A DNA stretch of 64,000 bases from Terrihalobacillus insolitus (GCF_028416575.1 NZ_JAMQKB010000007.1:62001-126000); one strand, 5' to 3'; shown: positions 1 to 8,678, numbered from the stretch's first letter. Notes: a model not told the origin generated them from the sequence alone. A program made the numbers and translations.

Positions 1-262
1 CGATCGATGCTCCGCCCTTAAACTGAGCAAATATAGGTGCACCAGCCAAACCAAGTACCATATAGACAAACATGGAGAAGGCTCCCAACCTACTTCCTAA
101 TACAAGCCCAGCTAATATCGCAAAAAACGTTTGGAGCGTAATTGGAACTCCACCAACAACCATAAAAGGTGCAATGGAAGTAATGTTTGCACCTACAGTC
201 ATTAAAGCAACGAATAGGCCACCCATTGTTAAGTCAAGGGCAGACCATTTTTTCTTATTCAT
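1..262 (-). CDS. bioY: Biotin transporter BioY (N-terminal part, cut by window edge)
   Basis: This is the S component of an ECF-type biotin uptake transporter in the cytoplasmic membrane. The visible 87 residues start MNKKKWSALDLTMGGLFVAL and contain the BioY signature region GGVPITLQTFFAILAG followed by hydrophobic segments, as in the family (about 190 residues in full). The start ATG at 260-262 follows AGGGAGG at a good distance. The gene runs off the left edge, so its C-terminal half is not visible. The BirA-type operator just upstream supports the biotin assignment independently. Confidence 0.9.
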   Translation of the reverse strand, partial: MNKKKWSALDLTMGGLFVALMTVGANITSIAPFMVVGGVPITLQTFFAILAGLVLGSRLGAFSMFVYMVLGLAGAPIFAQFKGGASI

Positions 263-297
263 TCTGTGTTCCTCCCTCATAATCTCTTGTAACTATT

Positions 298-327
298 AAA
301 ATAGCAGAGTGGGTCGTCTATTGTCAA
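298..327 (-). promoter_or_regulatory. Sigma-A promoter of bioY
   Basis: Reading the minus strand, TTGACA (322-327) and TATTTT (298-303) are separated by 18 bp. The -35 box lies inside the left half of the BirA palindrome, so a bound repressor would cover it. Confidence 0.6.
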
Positions 328-350
328 CTAGTACATTTAATGGTTAACAA
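321..350. promoter_or_regulatory. BirA (biotin repressor) operator
   Basis: TTGTCAAC, 14 bp, GTTAACAA forms the dyad known for BirA sites of Firmicutes (half-sites TTGTTAAC-like, spacer about 14-16). It overlaps the -35 region of the bioY promoter, so biotinylated BirA is expected to repress bioY. Confidence 0.8.
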
Positions 351-443
351 TTAAGTTTGAAAACAATGGACCCTATTTCAATCGGGATGGGTAATATGCC
401 TAATTGTTCATTTTCTATTTAACTAAAAAATTTCAAAAAATAG

Positions 444-471
444 TTCACTTTTTGTCTAAGTGTGGTATATT
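444..471 (+). promoter_or_regulatory. Promoter of the riboswitch-DUF5667 transcript
   Basis: TTCACT (444-449) and TATATT (466-471) are separated by 16 bp, upstream of the c-di-GMP aptamer. The fit to the sigma-A consensus is moderate. Confidence 0.45.
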
Positions 472-514
472 TTATATAAGTATATTTGCAGTGGGGACAA
501 GGGTTAAGTTGTTC

Positions 515-600
515 GCATTTGTAAAAGGCAAATCTATTGAAAAGTAGAGACGCAAAGCCTCAGACCTAAGGTGTTTTACTAAGGTGGCTGGGCCGCTGAA
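515..600 (+). promoter_or_regulatory. Cyclic di-GMP-I (GEMM-I) riboswitch
   Basis: The GEMM-I core is present in order: AAAGGCAAA, a short stem closed by the GAAA-type tetraloop (CTATTGAAAAGTAG), the GACGCAAAGCCTC block, a second stem, and the GGTGGCTGGGCCGCTG end that acts as tetraloop receptor. It lies about 80 nt before the start codon of the DUF5667 gene. A GAAGAAT...ATTCTTC hairpin follows the aptamer without a clear U-tract, so whether control is by transcription or translation is not evident. The outer boundaries are approximate. Confidence 0.9.
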
Positions 601-676
601 GAATGTAGATTGACTTTTATACATAAGTTCATTCTAATTCTTCCACAAAATAAAAAATGTTTTGGGAGGTTTTTTA

Positions 677-1966
677 ATGTCGAAAAGCACGATGACCCGT
701 AATCCGTTCTACAATGTCCTTTTAATTGTTGTTGTAGCTGCATTTTTTCTGTTCGCATTTGGACTTGGTCAAGCAAATGCGGAATCTGACGGAAGTGTAG
801 AAGACCAAGTTGTCACAGACGATGGAACTACAGAAGTAGATGACTCCATAGCGGATGATGACCAAGTTTCAGATGAACAATCAAAAGATGATTTAAATGA
901 ACAACCGTCTTCATTACCAGGTGATTTCTTTTATTTTTTTAAGAAGTTAAAAGAAAATATTCAATTGGCTCTAACGTTTGATGAGGTAAAGGATGCAGCT
1001 TTGTTAGCTGAATTTGCGGATGAACGTATTAGAGAAGCAGAAGCTTTACTTGCAAACGGAGAAGATGAGCTTGCTGAGGAAACGCTTGAAAGAGCGATTA
1101 AGCAGCAAGAAGATGCGCTTGAGCGTTACGAAGCAGGAGATACAAAAGAATCTTTAGAAAATGATGGGGAAGCTGTATCGGATGAAACGTCGGATGACAC
1201 TTTGGATCAAGTAAGAGCAGCTTTAGAAGCTAAATTTTCAGATAATATGGCATCATTGACCAGAGCCTTAGAGCAGGTGACAAATCCAGTTGCCAAAGAA
1301 GCTCTATCAAAGAATATAGTGAAGGCGCAGGAAAAATTGGCAAAGAAGATAGAAGAGAGATTTGTTAAGATAGAACAGAAAAAACAAGAAGCCGAAGAAA
1401 AACTAGCTGCTGGAGAAATCGATCAAGAGGAATATGATGAGGAAATTGCCGAGTTAGAGGAAGAACTAGTAGAAGAAACAGAAGAGTTAGAGGAAGAAAA
1501 GAATGGGTTAGCTGTCGCTTCAAGCAAGGCAAATAGACAAGGAAAAGTTCAAAGCCGAGCAGTGCCAAATATGGATGACGACTCTGATGAAGATGCGGAT
1601 GATGATTCTGGTGAAGATGAAGACAATAGTGTAGATGTTGAAGATGAGGATCGTCAAGAAGAGGCAACATCCAAAGCTAACAAAAAGCAAGTAGAGGCAG
1701 AAGAAAAAGCGCTAGAAAAACAAGAAAAAGCTCGTGAAAAAGCTCGTGAAAAAGCAAAAGAACAACAAGAAGAACTAGATGAGAAAAAGGCAGAAGAAGC
1801 AAAGAAGCAAGCGGTCGCTCGTAGGAAGGGCGATGATGATAAAAAGCAAGATCAAAATGAAAGTGAAGATGAAGAAATAGAAGCCCAAGATGATCAAGAG
1901 GATGGTGACTCTGAATCAGACGAGGGTCAAGATGACGAAAGTGAAGACGAAGAAAATGAGGAGTAA
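677..1966 (+). CDS. Secreted highly acidic DUF5667-type protein, c-di-GMP controlled
   Basis: The protein has 429 residues from the ATG at 677, which follows GGGAGGT; an upstream in-frame TTG has no ribosome site. The N-terminus is a signal peptide (hydrophobic stretch LLIVVVAAFFLFAFGLG, probable cleavage after QANA). Residues about 80-160 contain LPGDFFYFFKKLKENIQLAL followed by alternating A/E/R helices ending in LERYEAG, which matches the DUF5667 pattern as I know it. The second half is a long charged coiled coil that ends in an almost pure D/E/S tail. Function is unknown. Secretion plus acidity suggests a matrix, wall-associated or cation-binding role, which is inference. It stands alone, with a terminator directly after it. 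The c-di-GMP riboswitch links it to the motile/sessile switch. Confidence 0.8.
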   Translation: MSKSTMTRNPFYNVLLIVVVAAFFLFAFGLGQANAESDGSVEDQVVTDDGTTEVDDSIADDDQVSDEQSKDDLNEQPSSLPGDFFYFFKKLKENIQLALTFDEVKDAALLAEFADERIREAEALLANGEDELAEETLERAIKQQEDALERYEAGDTKESLENDGEAVSDETSDDTLDQVRAALEAKFSDNMASLTRALEQVTNPVAKEALSKNIVKAQEKLAKKIEERFVKIEQKKQEAEEKLAAGEIDQEEYDEEIAELEEELVEETEELEEEKNGLAVASSKANRQGKVQSRAVPNMDDDSDEDADDDSGEDEDNSVDVEDEDRQEEATSKANKKQVEAEEKALEKQEKAREKAREKAKEQQEELDEKKAEEAKKQAVARRKGDDDKKQDQNESEDEEIEAQDDQEDGDSESDEGQDDESEDEENEE

Positions 1967-1974
1967 TACGAAAG

Positions 1975-2005
1975 AAAGAGCTTGGGTTTCAAGCTCTTTT
2001 TGTTT
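1975..2005 (+). terminator. Intrinsic terminator of the DUF5667 gene
   Basis: The stem AAAGAGCTTG/CAAGCTCTTT has a 5-nt loop and is followed by TTGTTTT. Confidence 0.85.
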
Positions 2006-2047
2006 TGCACTTTAAGAAAGTATAAAGTTTTGAAGGATTAAAGTATA

Positions 2048-2097
2048 AGAAAAACTTCGGTACTTGCTATAAGACGAGGCGAGTGCCGAGTTTTTCT
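2048..2097. terminator. Long imperfect hairpin, terminator-like
   Basis: AGAAAAACTTCGGTACTTGC pairs with GCGAGTGCCGAGTTTTTCT with few mismatches. A/T tracts flank it on both strands. No second gene lies between it and the first terminator, so its purpose is unclear. Confidence 0.5.
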
Positions 2098-2282
2098 AAA
2101 AATAGAAAGGACCTTTGTACACGAACTTAACCAATTGAAGTATTACTCCATCGAGAAATAACACATATCAGTTAAAGTAAAGCATATACATCTGAAAGTT
2201 GTGACAACAGCAGAGTGTTGCTAATCCCAAAACAAAATAGTAGGAAAAAAAGGGGAGATACTGATAGGATAATACTATTATC

Positions 2283-2479
2283 AGAGGATGTTCAAGAAGT
2301 CACTAAATGAGGTTGTTCAAAAAGTCGCCAAATGATAAGCGGCGCATCTCTTCGTTGGCTTGTTTTTCCGTTACTCACGTATTAAAAGCATACGTTCCGT
2401 TACTCAAAACTACGCCGCCTCGACCTGCTTGCTTCTAATTTGCCGACTTTTTGAACACACACTAAATGAGGTTTTGAAC
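2283..2479. repeat. Dispersed palindromic repeat, full copy plus truncated ends
   Basis: A full copy (2309-2462) starts GAGGTTGTTCAAAAAGTC and ends GACTTTTTGAACACAC, so the termini are inverted. It closely matches 28474-28631 along its whole length, including the internal GGCGCATCTCTTCGTTGGC and CGCCGCCTCGACCTGCTTGC blocks. A truncated left end (GAGGATGTTCAAGAAGTC, from 2284) abuts it on the left, and a fragment ACTAAATGAGGTTTTGAAC abuts it on the right. The 1967-2513 gap holds only this and the hairpins. Confidence 0.85.
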
Positions 2480-2513
2480 ATGCACTTTAATAGAATCATA
2501 AGGTGGGACAGTT

Positions 2514-3401
2514 ATGAATCGAGTGCTTTATGCAGCTCTTGTCGTGTTAACCACAGCGTTAATGGGTTCTTCGTTTGCGATTGGGAAAATAGGTTTGGCC
2601 TATGTGTCACCCCTTTTATTGGTTGCATTTCGATTTACTATAGCTGGTGTGCTTATGGCAAGTATTGTATGGCTTTTGAAAAGAGAACATCCAAAAACAA
2701 TGCGTCATTGGTTACAAATAGGGATTATCGGTTTGTTTCAAACTTCAGGCGTTATGGGCAGTATTTTTGTTAGCCTACGGACGATCACTGCTGGCGAATC
2801 GTCTATCTTAACGTTTATGAATCCATTATTAGTCGTTATTTTCGGCACTGTTTTTTTACAATTACGCTACAAAATCCATCAATGGGCTGGTGTTTTACTC
2901 GGATTTATTGGTGTCTTTATTACCTTTGGAGCACAGATAAATTTTAAAGTTGGCACCATTTTAGGATTTCTTTCTGCTGTGTCGTGGGCAATTGGAACCT
3001 TATTAATAAAAACGTGGGGACAAACATTTGATACTTGGGTATTAACCGCATATCAGATGCTTTTTGGGGGTCTTATACTTTTTGGGAGCAGTTTTTTATT
3101 AGAAGATCCGTTTTTTAATGTGACTCTACCTTCGCTTTCCATTTTAATGTGGCTCGCCATTATGGCATCCATTGTCCAATTTGCAGGGTGGTTTTATCTC
3201 CTCCAAATTGGGGATCCAGGTAAAACAAGTGCTTTCTTGTTTTTGGCCCCTTTTTTTGGTGTGCTTTCAGGGTGGATCATGTTAGGTGAAAGCATACAAT
3301 GGTATGTGATGTTAGGCGGCGTATTTATCTTTAGTGGTATTTTTCTTGTGAATTGGACCAGTAAAAAAATGAGGGCTCGTCAAAGAAGCGAACAGCAGTA
3401 G
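2514..3401 (+). CDS. EamA/DMT-family transporter
   Basis: This 295-residue integral membrane protein has about ten hydrophobic segments in two homologous halves, as in the drug/metabolite transporter superfamily. The N-terminus carries the family-like pattern GSSFAIGKIGLAYVSPLLLVAFRF. The ATG follows AAGGTGGG. The substrate is not predictable from sequence; family members export amino acids or metabolites. It is a single gene placed after a repeat element and is convergent with dat. Confidence 0.8.
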   Translation: MNRVLYAALVVLTTALMGSSFAIGKIGLAYVSPLLLVAFRFTIAGVLMASIVWLLKREHPKTMRHWLQIGIIGLFQTSGVMGSIFVSLRTITAGESSILTFMNPLLVVIFGTVFLQLRYKIHQWAGVLLGFIGVFITFGAQINFKVGTILGFLSAVSWAIGTLLIKTWGQTFDTWVLTAYQMLFGGLILFGSSFLLEDPFFNVTLPSLSILMWLAIMASIVQFAGWFYLLQIGDPGKTSAFLFLAPFFGVLSGWIMLGESIQWYVMLGGVFIFSGIFLVNWTSKKMRARQRSEQQ

Positions 3402-3447
3402 TAAGGCCGTTTCATTACTACAAATACTAAGCCCGATATAAATCAAA

Positions 3448-3486
3448 ACAACAACTGTTCCCAAAGTGTAGGAGAACAGTTGTTGT
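3448..3486 (-). terminator. Terminator between the EamA gene and dat
   Basis: The 13-bp stem ACAACAACTGTTC/GAACAGTTGTTGT is followed by GTTTTGATTT on the minus strand. It serves dat and may also stop the convergent transporter transcript. Confidence 0.8.
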
Positions 3487-3491
3487 AGCCA

Positions 3492-4367
3492 TTATTGGAC
3501 TTGGAAAATTGAAGCGTCTTGTTCGATTTTTGCATCCTGTTCATATGCTTTTTGTAAAGAAATAGTTTTTGTTCCTGGTTTTCCATCCTGCACTTGTTTA
3601 TGATCAATCGAAATAATTGGCATCACTTCAGCATTACTACTTGTTAAAAATACCTCATCAGCTGTTTGTAAATCTTCCAGTGTAAAAGCCTCTTCAATAA
3701 GAGGAATGTTTAGATTCTGAGCAAGTGTTTTTACTTTAGATCTTACACAACCGTGTAAAATGTTGTTCGTTTCTGGATGCGTGTAAATTTTTCCGTCTTT
3801 TACAATATAGACATTAGAAGAACTACACTCTGTTACTTTTTCTTTCCGATGTAGGATTGCCTCGAAACAGTTTTGTTCCTTTGCTTCCTGTTTAGCGAGA
3901 ATATTTGGAAGTAAGTTCAAGCTTTTAATGTAACAATTTTGCCATCGTTCGTCCTCCTGCGTAATAACGGATACACCATTTTTTAACTCTGTCAAAGGTC
4001 GAGGCAGGTCTTGAACATATGCATAAAAATTAGGTTCTGTATCAGGGAAGACGTGATCTCGGGCAGCTGATCCTCTCGTGATTTGGAGATATACCTTTGC
4101 ATCACCCTTCACATCATTTATCTCTAACAGCTCCGCTAGCTTATGATAAACCTGCTCTTTGTTATAGGGAACGGTTAATTTAATTGCTGCAGCAGAGCGG
4201 AAGAGCCTCTCTACATGCTCTGTCAGCAAATAGTAATCCCCATGGTAAATTCGAATTACTTCATAAATACCATCCCCAAACTGTAATCCTCTTTCTTCGT
4301 AGGGATAGGTTAACAGATCTTTGTCTACAAAACCGTGTTGCGTTAGTATTTTTCGATGCACTGTCAC
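3492..4367 (-). CDS. dat: D-amino-acid transaminase
   Basis: This fold-type IV PLP enzyme interconverts D-alanine and D-glutamate, supplying D-amino acids for peptidoglycan. About 291 residues are expected from the GTG at 4367, which follows AAGGAGGAG with 7-nt spacing; a longer in-frame ATG at 4388 lies within the ribosome site itself. Family features are ERGLQFGDGIYEVIR near the N-terminus, the probable PLP lysine in CYIKSLNLLPN, and EVFLTSSNAEVMPI near the C-terminus. The length fits Bacillus Dat (about 280-290). It is monocistronic. Confidence 0.9.
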   Translation of the reverse strand: MTVHRKILTQHGFVDKDLLTYPYEERGLQFGDGIYEVIRIYHGDYYLLTEHVERLFRSAAAIKLTVPYNKEQVYHKLAELLEINDVKGDAKVYLQITRGSAARDHVFPDTEPNFYAYVQDLPRPLTELKNGVSVITQEDERWQNCYIKSLNLLPNILAKQEAKEQNCFEAILHRKEKVTECSSSNVYIVKDGKIYTHPETNNILHGCVRSKVKTLAQNLNIPLIEEAFTLEDLQTADEVFLTSSNAEVMPIISIDHKQVQDGKPGTKTISLQKAYEQDAKIEQDASIFQVQ

Positions 4368-4606
4368 AACAATACTCCTCCTTATCACTGTCCATATTCT
4401 ATCTCAAAATATGTGCTTTATTATATCAGAATATTCAGGTTCATCATATGTATTTTTGTAAAAAAGGTTGCTGTTATTTAATTGGGACTCGAATCAAACA
4501 TTTTTATTTTTAAAAAACGACAAAAAATGATAATTTGGTATTGCTTCTATTTTACTAGGTTGTTATAATAATAAACATCGTCATCAACGAACAAAAGAAA
4601 CTTCCA

Positions 4607-4693
4607 CTGAATAATCTAGAAGATGCAGGAACAGGAACTTATAATGAGCGTTCACCAATGTTTGCTATATAAATGTGCGGGTGTAGTTTAGTG
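4607..4693 (+). repeat. Direct repeat, copy 1 (tRNA-Gly leader plus 5' tRNA fragment)
   Basis: These 87 bp are repeated at 4748-4834 with a single mismatch (GGAACTTA versus GGAATTTA). The unit holds the leader of the tRNA gene and the first 17 nt of the tRNA itself. A unique segment of 54 bp separates the two copies. Confidence 0.9.
4677..4693 (+). pseudogene. Truncated tRNA-Gly 5' fragment
   Basis: GCGGGTGTAGTTTAGTG equals the acceptor 5' strand and D-arm start of the intact tRNA-Gly downstream. After it the sequence diverges completely, so no tRNA can form. It is a product of the 87-bp duplication. Confidence 0.85.
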
Positions 4694-4747
4694 ACGAGCA
4701 AAGCATCCACCGAATCATCTACGAGTTGTTCCGAAGCATATACATCC

Positions 4748-4834
4748 CTGAATAATCTAGAAGATGCAGGAACAGGAATTTATAATGAGCGTTCACCAAT
4801 GTTTGCTATATAAATGTGCGGGTGTAGTTTAGTG
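4748..4834 (+). repeat. Direct repeat, copy 2 (belongs to the intact tRNA-Gly)
   Basis: This copy matches 86 of 87 positions of the unit at 4607-4693. Here the unit runs on into the complete tRNA gene. Confidence 0.9.
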
Positions 4835-4891
4835 GTAAAACCTCAGCCTTCCAAGCTGATGTCGAGGGTTCGATTCCCTTCACCCGCTCCA
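4818..4891 (+). tRNA. tRNA-Gly (anticodon TCC)
   Basis: The acceptor stem GCGGGTG/CACCCGC, the D arm (TAGTTTAGTGGTAAAA), the anticodon stem TCAGC/GCTGA with loop CTTCCAA (anticodon TCC), the T arm GAGGGTTCGATTCCCTTC and an encoded CCA end are all visible. It reads UCC-type glycine codons. Confidence 0.95.
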
Positions 4892-4905
4892 TACATACGT
4901 GTATC

Positions 4906-4950
4906 AACGCAGTGTTTCGTTTTAAAAGTAACGAAGCATTGCGTTTTTTA
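4906..4950 (+). terminator. Terminator of tRNA-Gly
   Basis: AACGCAGTGTTTCGTT pairs with AACGAAGCATTGCGTT around an 8-nt loop and is followed by TTTTTA. Confidence 0.85.
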
Positions 4951-5068
4951 TGTTTTCATGGAACATGCCATAAGGACACGGAGGAAAGCGCCCATTTTCT
5001 AACGCTTGAAAATGCTACGAAAAAGGATGTATTCTATAAAAGGAATCCAAGCATGGAGAGGTGTTAAA

Positions 5069-6781
5069 ATGAAAGTACTACAAAGGAAATTACAGCAAAT
5101 AGATGGTAAAAGTTATAAAGCATATAAATCGATACAAGGTAGGTATTCGTTTCACCAATACGAACTTATAATTGACTACGTTCAAGGTGATCCTTTTGCA
5201 TCGCCATCTAAGATTCGAATTATTGTTCCAGATGCGTATCGAAAAATAGAAAAAGATTGGAAAAAAGATAAATATCGCAAGGTTTACGTTGAAGATAAAT
5301 TAGCTCGTAGTGTTGCTTTAGCCATTCATAAAAATAACATTTATACAAAGGGTTCTGGAAAAAGCGGAATGATTGCAATAGATGCACCAGGGCAAGAGAT
5401 TCTAGAACGGACAGCGGTTACGCTTGATCCTGAACATATAACAGTTTGCCTGTCGATAGGATTGCCAGCAAACGGCCGGAAAATTAATGGTAAAGAAGCA
5501 GAAAAACTTTTCTTTTCTGCACTTCCATCGATTTTAGAAAACAGTATTTATTCAATTAAAGATGAAACACTAGAAAAAGCAGCACAACTTGCGGACCAGC
5601 AGCAATCCATCCGTCAGAAAATGAAAGAAAATAATTGGATAGCATTTATTGCAGATGGAGCCATCCTGCCGAGAGAAAGTGGTGTAAGTAATCGTCCATT
5701 AGAAGAAGCGATAGCCTTTAAAAGTCCTGCTGAAAACAGGGTATCCATTACAATTCCGCATAGAACCGAACCCATTACCGGGATGGCATTAGAAAAAGGA
5801 ATTGTCTTAATTGTAGGTGGGGGGTACCATGGAAAAAGTACCCTGTTGAATGCGATCGAACGTGGCGTGTATCATCATATTCATGGGGATGGCCGTGAAT
5901 TTGTCTTAACAGATCCTAATGCTGTAAAAGTAAGAGCAGAGGATGGCAGACAGGTAACAGCCGTAAACATTTCTCCCTTTATAAACGACTTACCACATAA
6001 ACAGGATACAAATCATTTCACAACCGAGAATGCAAGTGGAAGTACCTCACAAGCAGCAAATGTTGTGGAAGCACTTGAGGTCGGTGCAACGACGATTTTG
6101 ATTGATGAAGATACGAGTGCGACGAATTTTATGATTCGAGACCAACGTATGCAGAAACTCGTTGCCAATGAAAAAGAACCGATTACACCGTTTATTGATA
6201 AGATTGATCAACTGAAAAAAGACTTAGACGTCTCCACGATCTTGGTTATGGGTGGTTCTGGAGATTACTTCGATGTAGCCGACCAGGTTATTATGATGGA
6301 TAACTACGAACCGCATAACGTCACCGATAAAGCAAAAGAAATCACTAAAAAATTATCGTATCAAAGGGATGTCTCACAAACAAAATCATTTGGTGTTCTA
6401 CCAAATCGTCAGTTTCACCCAGAAAGTTTTCAAACAACTAAGGGGAAAAAGACGAAGGTACAAGCGAAAGGAAGAACTACTATTTTAATGGGGAGAACAG
6501 ATATATCACTCCAATACGTAGAACAATTAGTTGATGCGTCCCAAACACAGATGATTGCAGAAATGATTCGCTTTTTAGATCAACAAGGCACATTAAAAAA
6601 AGGGTATGCATTGGCAGATCTTCTGGATGAAATAGAAGAGCAAATAGATCAACAAGGATTAGGTTCATTTGCGCGATTTCCGAGCCAACATCCTGGTGAT
6701 TTGGCAAGGCCGAGGCGGTTTGAAATTGCTGCAACTTTAAATCGCTTGAGAACCGCAAAAGTAAAAGACTTATCTTCTTGA
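5069..6781 (+). CDS. ABC-class P-loop ATPase (COG3044 type)
   Basis: This 570-residue protein starts at the ATG at 5069 (behind GGAGAGGTG; the upstream in-frame ATG has no site). It belongs to the predicted ABC-class ATPases rather than to transporters, since it has no membrane segments and no partner permease. A Walker A-like loop GGGYHGKSTLLNAI sits in the middle, and TTILIDEDTSATNFMIRD supplies the Walker B region. A later stretch, VSTILVMGGSGDYFDVAD, is also typical of the family. The biological role is not established. The next gene, queG, lies 44 bp downstream, but the two need not share a function. Confidence 0.8.
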   Translation: MKVLQRKLQQIDGKSYKAYKSIQGRYSFHQYELIIDYVQGDPFASPSKIRIIVPDAYRKIEKDWKKDKYRKVYVEDKLARSVALAIHKNNIYTKGSGKSGMIAIDAPGQEILERTAVTLDPEHITVCLSIGLPANGRKINGKEAEKLFFSALPSILENSIYSIKDETLEKAAQLADQQQSIRQKMKENNWIAFIADGAILPRESGVSNRPLEEAIAFKSPAENRVSITIPHRTEPITGMALEKGIVLIVGGGYHGKSTLLNAIERGVYHHIHGDGREFVLTDPNAVKVRAEDGRQVTAVNISPFINDLPHKQDTNHFTTENASGSTSQAANVVEALEVGATTILIDEDTSATNFMIRDQRMQKLVANEKEPITPFIDKIDQLKKDLDVSTILVMGGSGDYFDVADQVIMMDNYEPHNVTDKAKEITKKLSYQRDVSQTKSFGVLPNRQFHPESFQTTKGKKTKVQAKGRTTILMGRTDISLQYVEQLVDASQTQMIAEMIRFLDQQGTLKKGYALADLLDEIEEQIDQQGLGSFARFPSQHPGDLARPRRFEIAATLNRLRTAKVKDLSS

Positions 6782-6825
6782 TCGTGTTACTTTAGTACAT
6801 TCTGAACAGAGAAAGGAGGCGCAAA

Positions 6826-7974
6826 ATGGAAGTAGAGCAGCTTAAACAAGAAATCATCGACTATGGAAAACAGATTGGAATAGACAAAATAGGATTTGCG
6901 TCTGTTGATGTATTCTCTGAACTAAAAGCAAGGTTAAAGCGACAAGAGGAGCTTTCTTATAAATCTGGATTTGAAAAAGGAAGTTTAGAAGAACGCACAA
7001 ATCCAGCTAAAATGCTGCCAGAAGCCCAATCGATTATTTCGATTGCGCTTGCTTATCCGTCAAGGCTGAAGGATGCACCGAAAAGTACGAAAACAGATCG
7101 AAGGGGTCTTTTTTGTAGAGCTTCATGGGGAAAAGACTATCATCACATTTTAAGGGAAAAGCTCGAGCAATTAGCTACTTTTATTGGGGATAGGGTATAT
7201 GCCTTTCACTACAAGTCCATGGTCGATACAGGGGAATTGTCGGATCGTGCTGTTGCCGAGCGAGCAGGCATCGGTTTCAGCGGAAAAAACTGTGCAATCA
7301 TCACACCTGAATTTGGATCCTATGTCTACCTTGGAGAAATGATCACCAATATTCCGTTCCCTCCTGATTCACCCGTGGAAGATAGCTGTGGAGATTGTAC
7401 GAAATGTATAGATGCCTGTCCGACAGGAGCACTTGTACAAGGAGGGCAGCTGAATGCCCAAAAATGTATCGCATTTTTAACACAAACGAAAGGGTTTCTA
7501 CCTGATCAATATCGATCAAAAATTGGTAATCGATTATATGGTTGTGATACGTGCCAGCTCGTATGTCCGAAAAACCGTAATATGAACTTCCACTTACATC
7601 CTGAGATGGAGCCTGATCCAGAGGTGGTGAAGCCAAAGTTAAAGCCTTTATTAAAAATGTCGAACCGAGAATTCAAAGGAAAATTTGGGGATATCTCAGG
7701 TTCATGGCGTGGCAAAAAGCCGATTCAACGCAATGCGATTATTGCACTGGCACATTATAAGGATGAGAGTGCAGTCGGTGATTTGATCGATGTGATGAAT
7801 GATGATCCACGTCCTGTTATTCGTGGTACAGCAGCATGGGCACTTGGGAAAATTGGAACAAATGCTGCAGTGAAGGCTGTTCAGACTGCCAAGAAGAGAG
7901 AAAATAACGAAGACGTGCTTTTGGAGATGGAAAAAGGGCTCAACTATTATAACTCTTCAACCGACAGCAATTAG
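6826..7974 (+). CDS. queG: Epoxyqueuosine reductase QueG
   Basis: This cobalamin-dependent iron-sulfur enzyme performs the last step of queuosine synthesis, reducing epoxyqueuosine in tRNA to queuosine. The 382 residues show the QueG N-terminal domain, then two 4Fe-4S motifs (CGDCTKCIDACP, and CDTCQLVCP after YG), then a C-terminal HEAT-like segment (RPVIRGTAAWALGKIG). The length fits the family. A strong AAAGGAGG site precedes the ATG. In B. subtilis the orthologue (yhbA) lies beside yhbB and trmL, as it nearly does here. Confidence 0.93.
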   Translation: MEVEQLKQEIIDYGKQIGIDKIGFASVDVFSELKARLKRQEELSYKSGFEKGSLEERTNPAKMLPEAQSIISIALAYPSRLKDAPKSTKTDRRGLFCRASWGKDYHHILREKLEQLATFIGDRVYAFHYKSMVDTGELSDRAVAERAGIGFSGKNCAIITPEFGSYVYLGEMITNIPFPPDSPVEDSCGDCTKCIDACPTGALVQGGQLNAQKCIAFLTQTKGFLPDQYRSKIGNRLYGCDTCQLVCPKNRNMNFHLHPEMEPDPEVVKPKLKPLLKMSNREFKGKFGDISGSWRGKKPIQRNAIIALAHYKDESAVGDLIDVMNDDPRPVIRGTAAWALGKIGTNAAVKAVQTAKKRENNEDVLLEMEKGLNYYNSSTDSN

Positions 7975-8130
7975 AGTTACCAATCAAAGTACAATAATGA
8001 TCTCCATATCGATGAAAAAGATCACTGCCAAATTGACTTAATATGACAAATGCGCAGAAATTATAGTCTGAAATCTTTTTTTGTCTAATTGTTTCTAGAA
8101 AAATAGGAAAAAAGAAAAAAGGAGTAGTTT

Positions 8131-8661
8131 ATGACGAAACGTTCCTTTCTATATTATGATGAGTTGGAAACGCCTGTAGGAACAATGACAATGATTAGAA
8201 CGGATGAAGGTCTTTGTCGGTTAGATTTTGGTAGTTTGAGAGATTTGTCATCCGCATTAATCCCATGGAAAAAGAGGTATTTTCTTTTTGGTGAGTTTAA
8301 GCAGGATCCTGAAAGACTAGAACCTATTAATACACAATTAAGGGAGTATTTTGATCAACAAAGGAAAACATTTTCAATTCCTTTTGATCTATATGGAACC
8401 CCGTTTCAACAAAGAGTGTGGAATGTTCTCTTTTCACATATTCCTTATGGAGAAACGCAGTCCTATAAAGATGTTGCACATAAGATCCAATCGCCAAAAG
8501 CGGTCCGTGCAGTAGGGGGAGCCATTAACAAAAACCCCATTGCTATAATTGTGCCGTGTCACCGTGTGATTGGTAGCAATGGTTCATTGGTAGGCTACAA
8601 TGGTGGGTTGAATAAAAAAGAATACTTGCTCAAATTAGAAAATGCCCTAGTGAAAGGTTAA
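8131..8661 (+). CDS. ogt: Methylated-DNA--protein-cysteine methyltransferase
   Basis: This suicide DNA repair enzyme takes methyl groups from O6-methylguanine onto its active cysteine. The 176 residues contain the active-site motif IVPCHRVIG, the helix-turn-helix region with RAVGGAINKNP, and the GYNGGLNKKEYLL tail. The start follows AAAAGGAG. An intrinsic terminator overlaps the last codons. It stands alone between queG and the YhbB-like gene. Confidence 0.93.
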   Translation: MTKRSFLYYDELETPVGTMTMIRTDEGLCRLDFGSLRDLSSALIPWKKRYFLFGEFKQDPERLEPINTQLREYFDQQRKTFSIPFDLYGTPFQQRVWNVLFSHIPYGETQSYKDVAHKIQSPKAVRAVGGAINKNPIAIIVPCHRVIGSNGSLVGYNGGLNKKEYLLKLENALVKG

Positions 8662-8678
8662 TCACTAAGGGCATTTTC
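8640..8678 (+). terminator. Terminator overlapping the 3' end of ogt
   Basis: AATGCCCTAGTGA and TCACTAAGGGCATT form the stem and are followed by TTCT. The 5' arm lies inside the coding sequence. Confidence 0.75.

Noticed and set aside
1365..1670. 101-codon minus-strand frame within the DUF5667 gene
   Set aside because: It is the mirror of the repetitive GAA/GAT codons of the acidic protein and has no start signals.
2309..2462. Insertion sequence
   Set aside because: It is too short and has no transposase; it is treated as a non-autonomous repeat.
4814..5002. 62-codon reading frame across the tRNA-Gly gene
   Set aside because: It overlaps an intact tRNA and its terminator and has no ribosome site.
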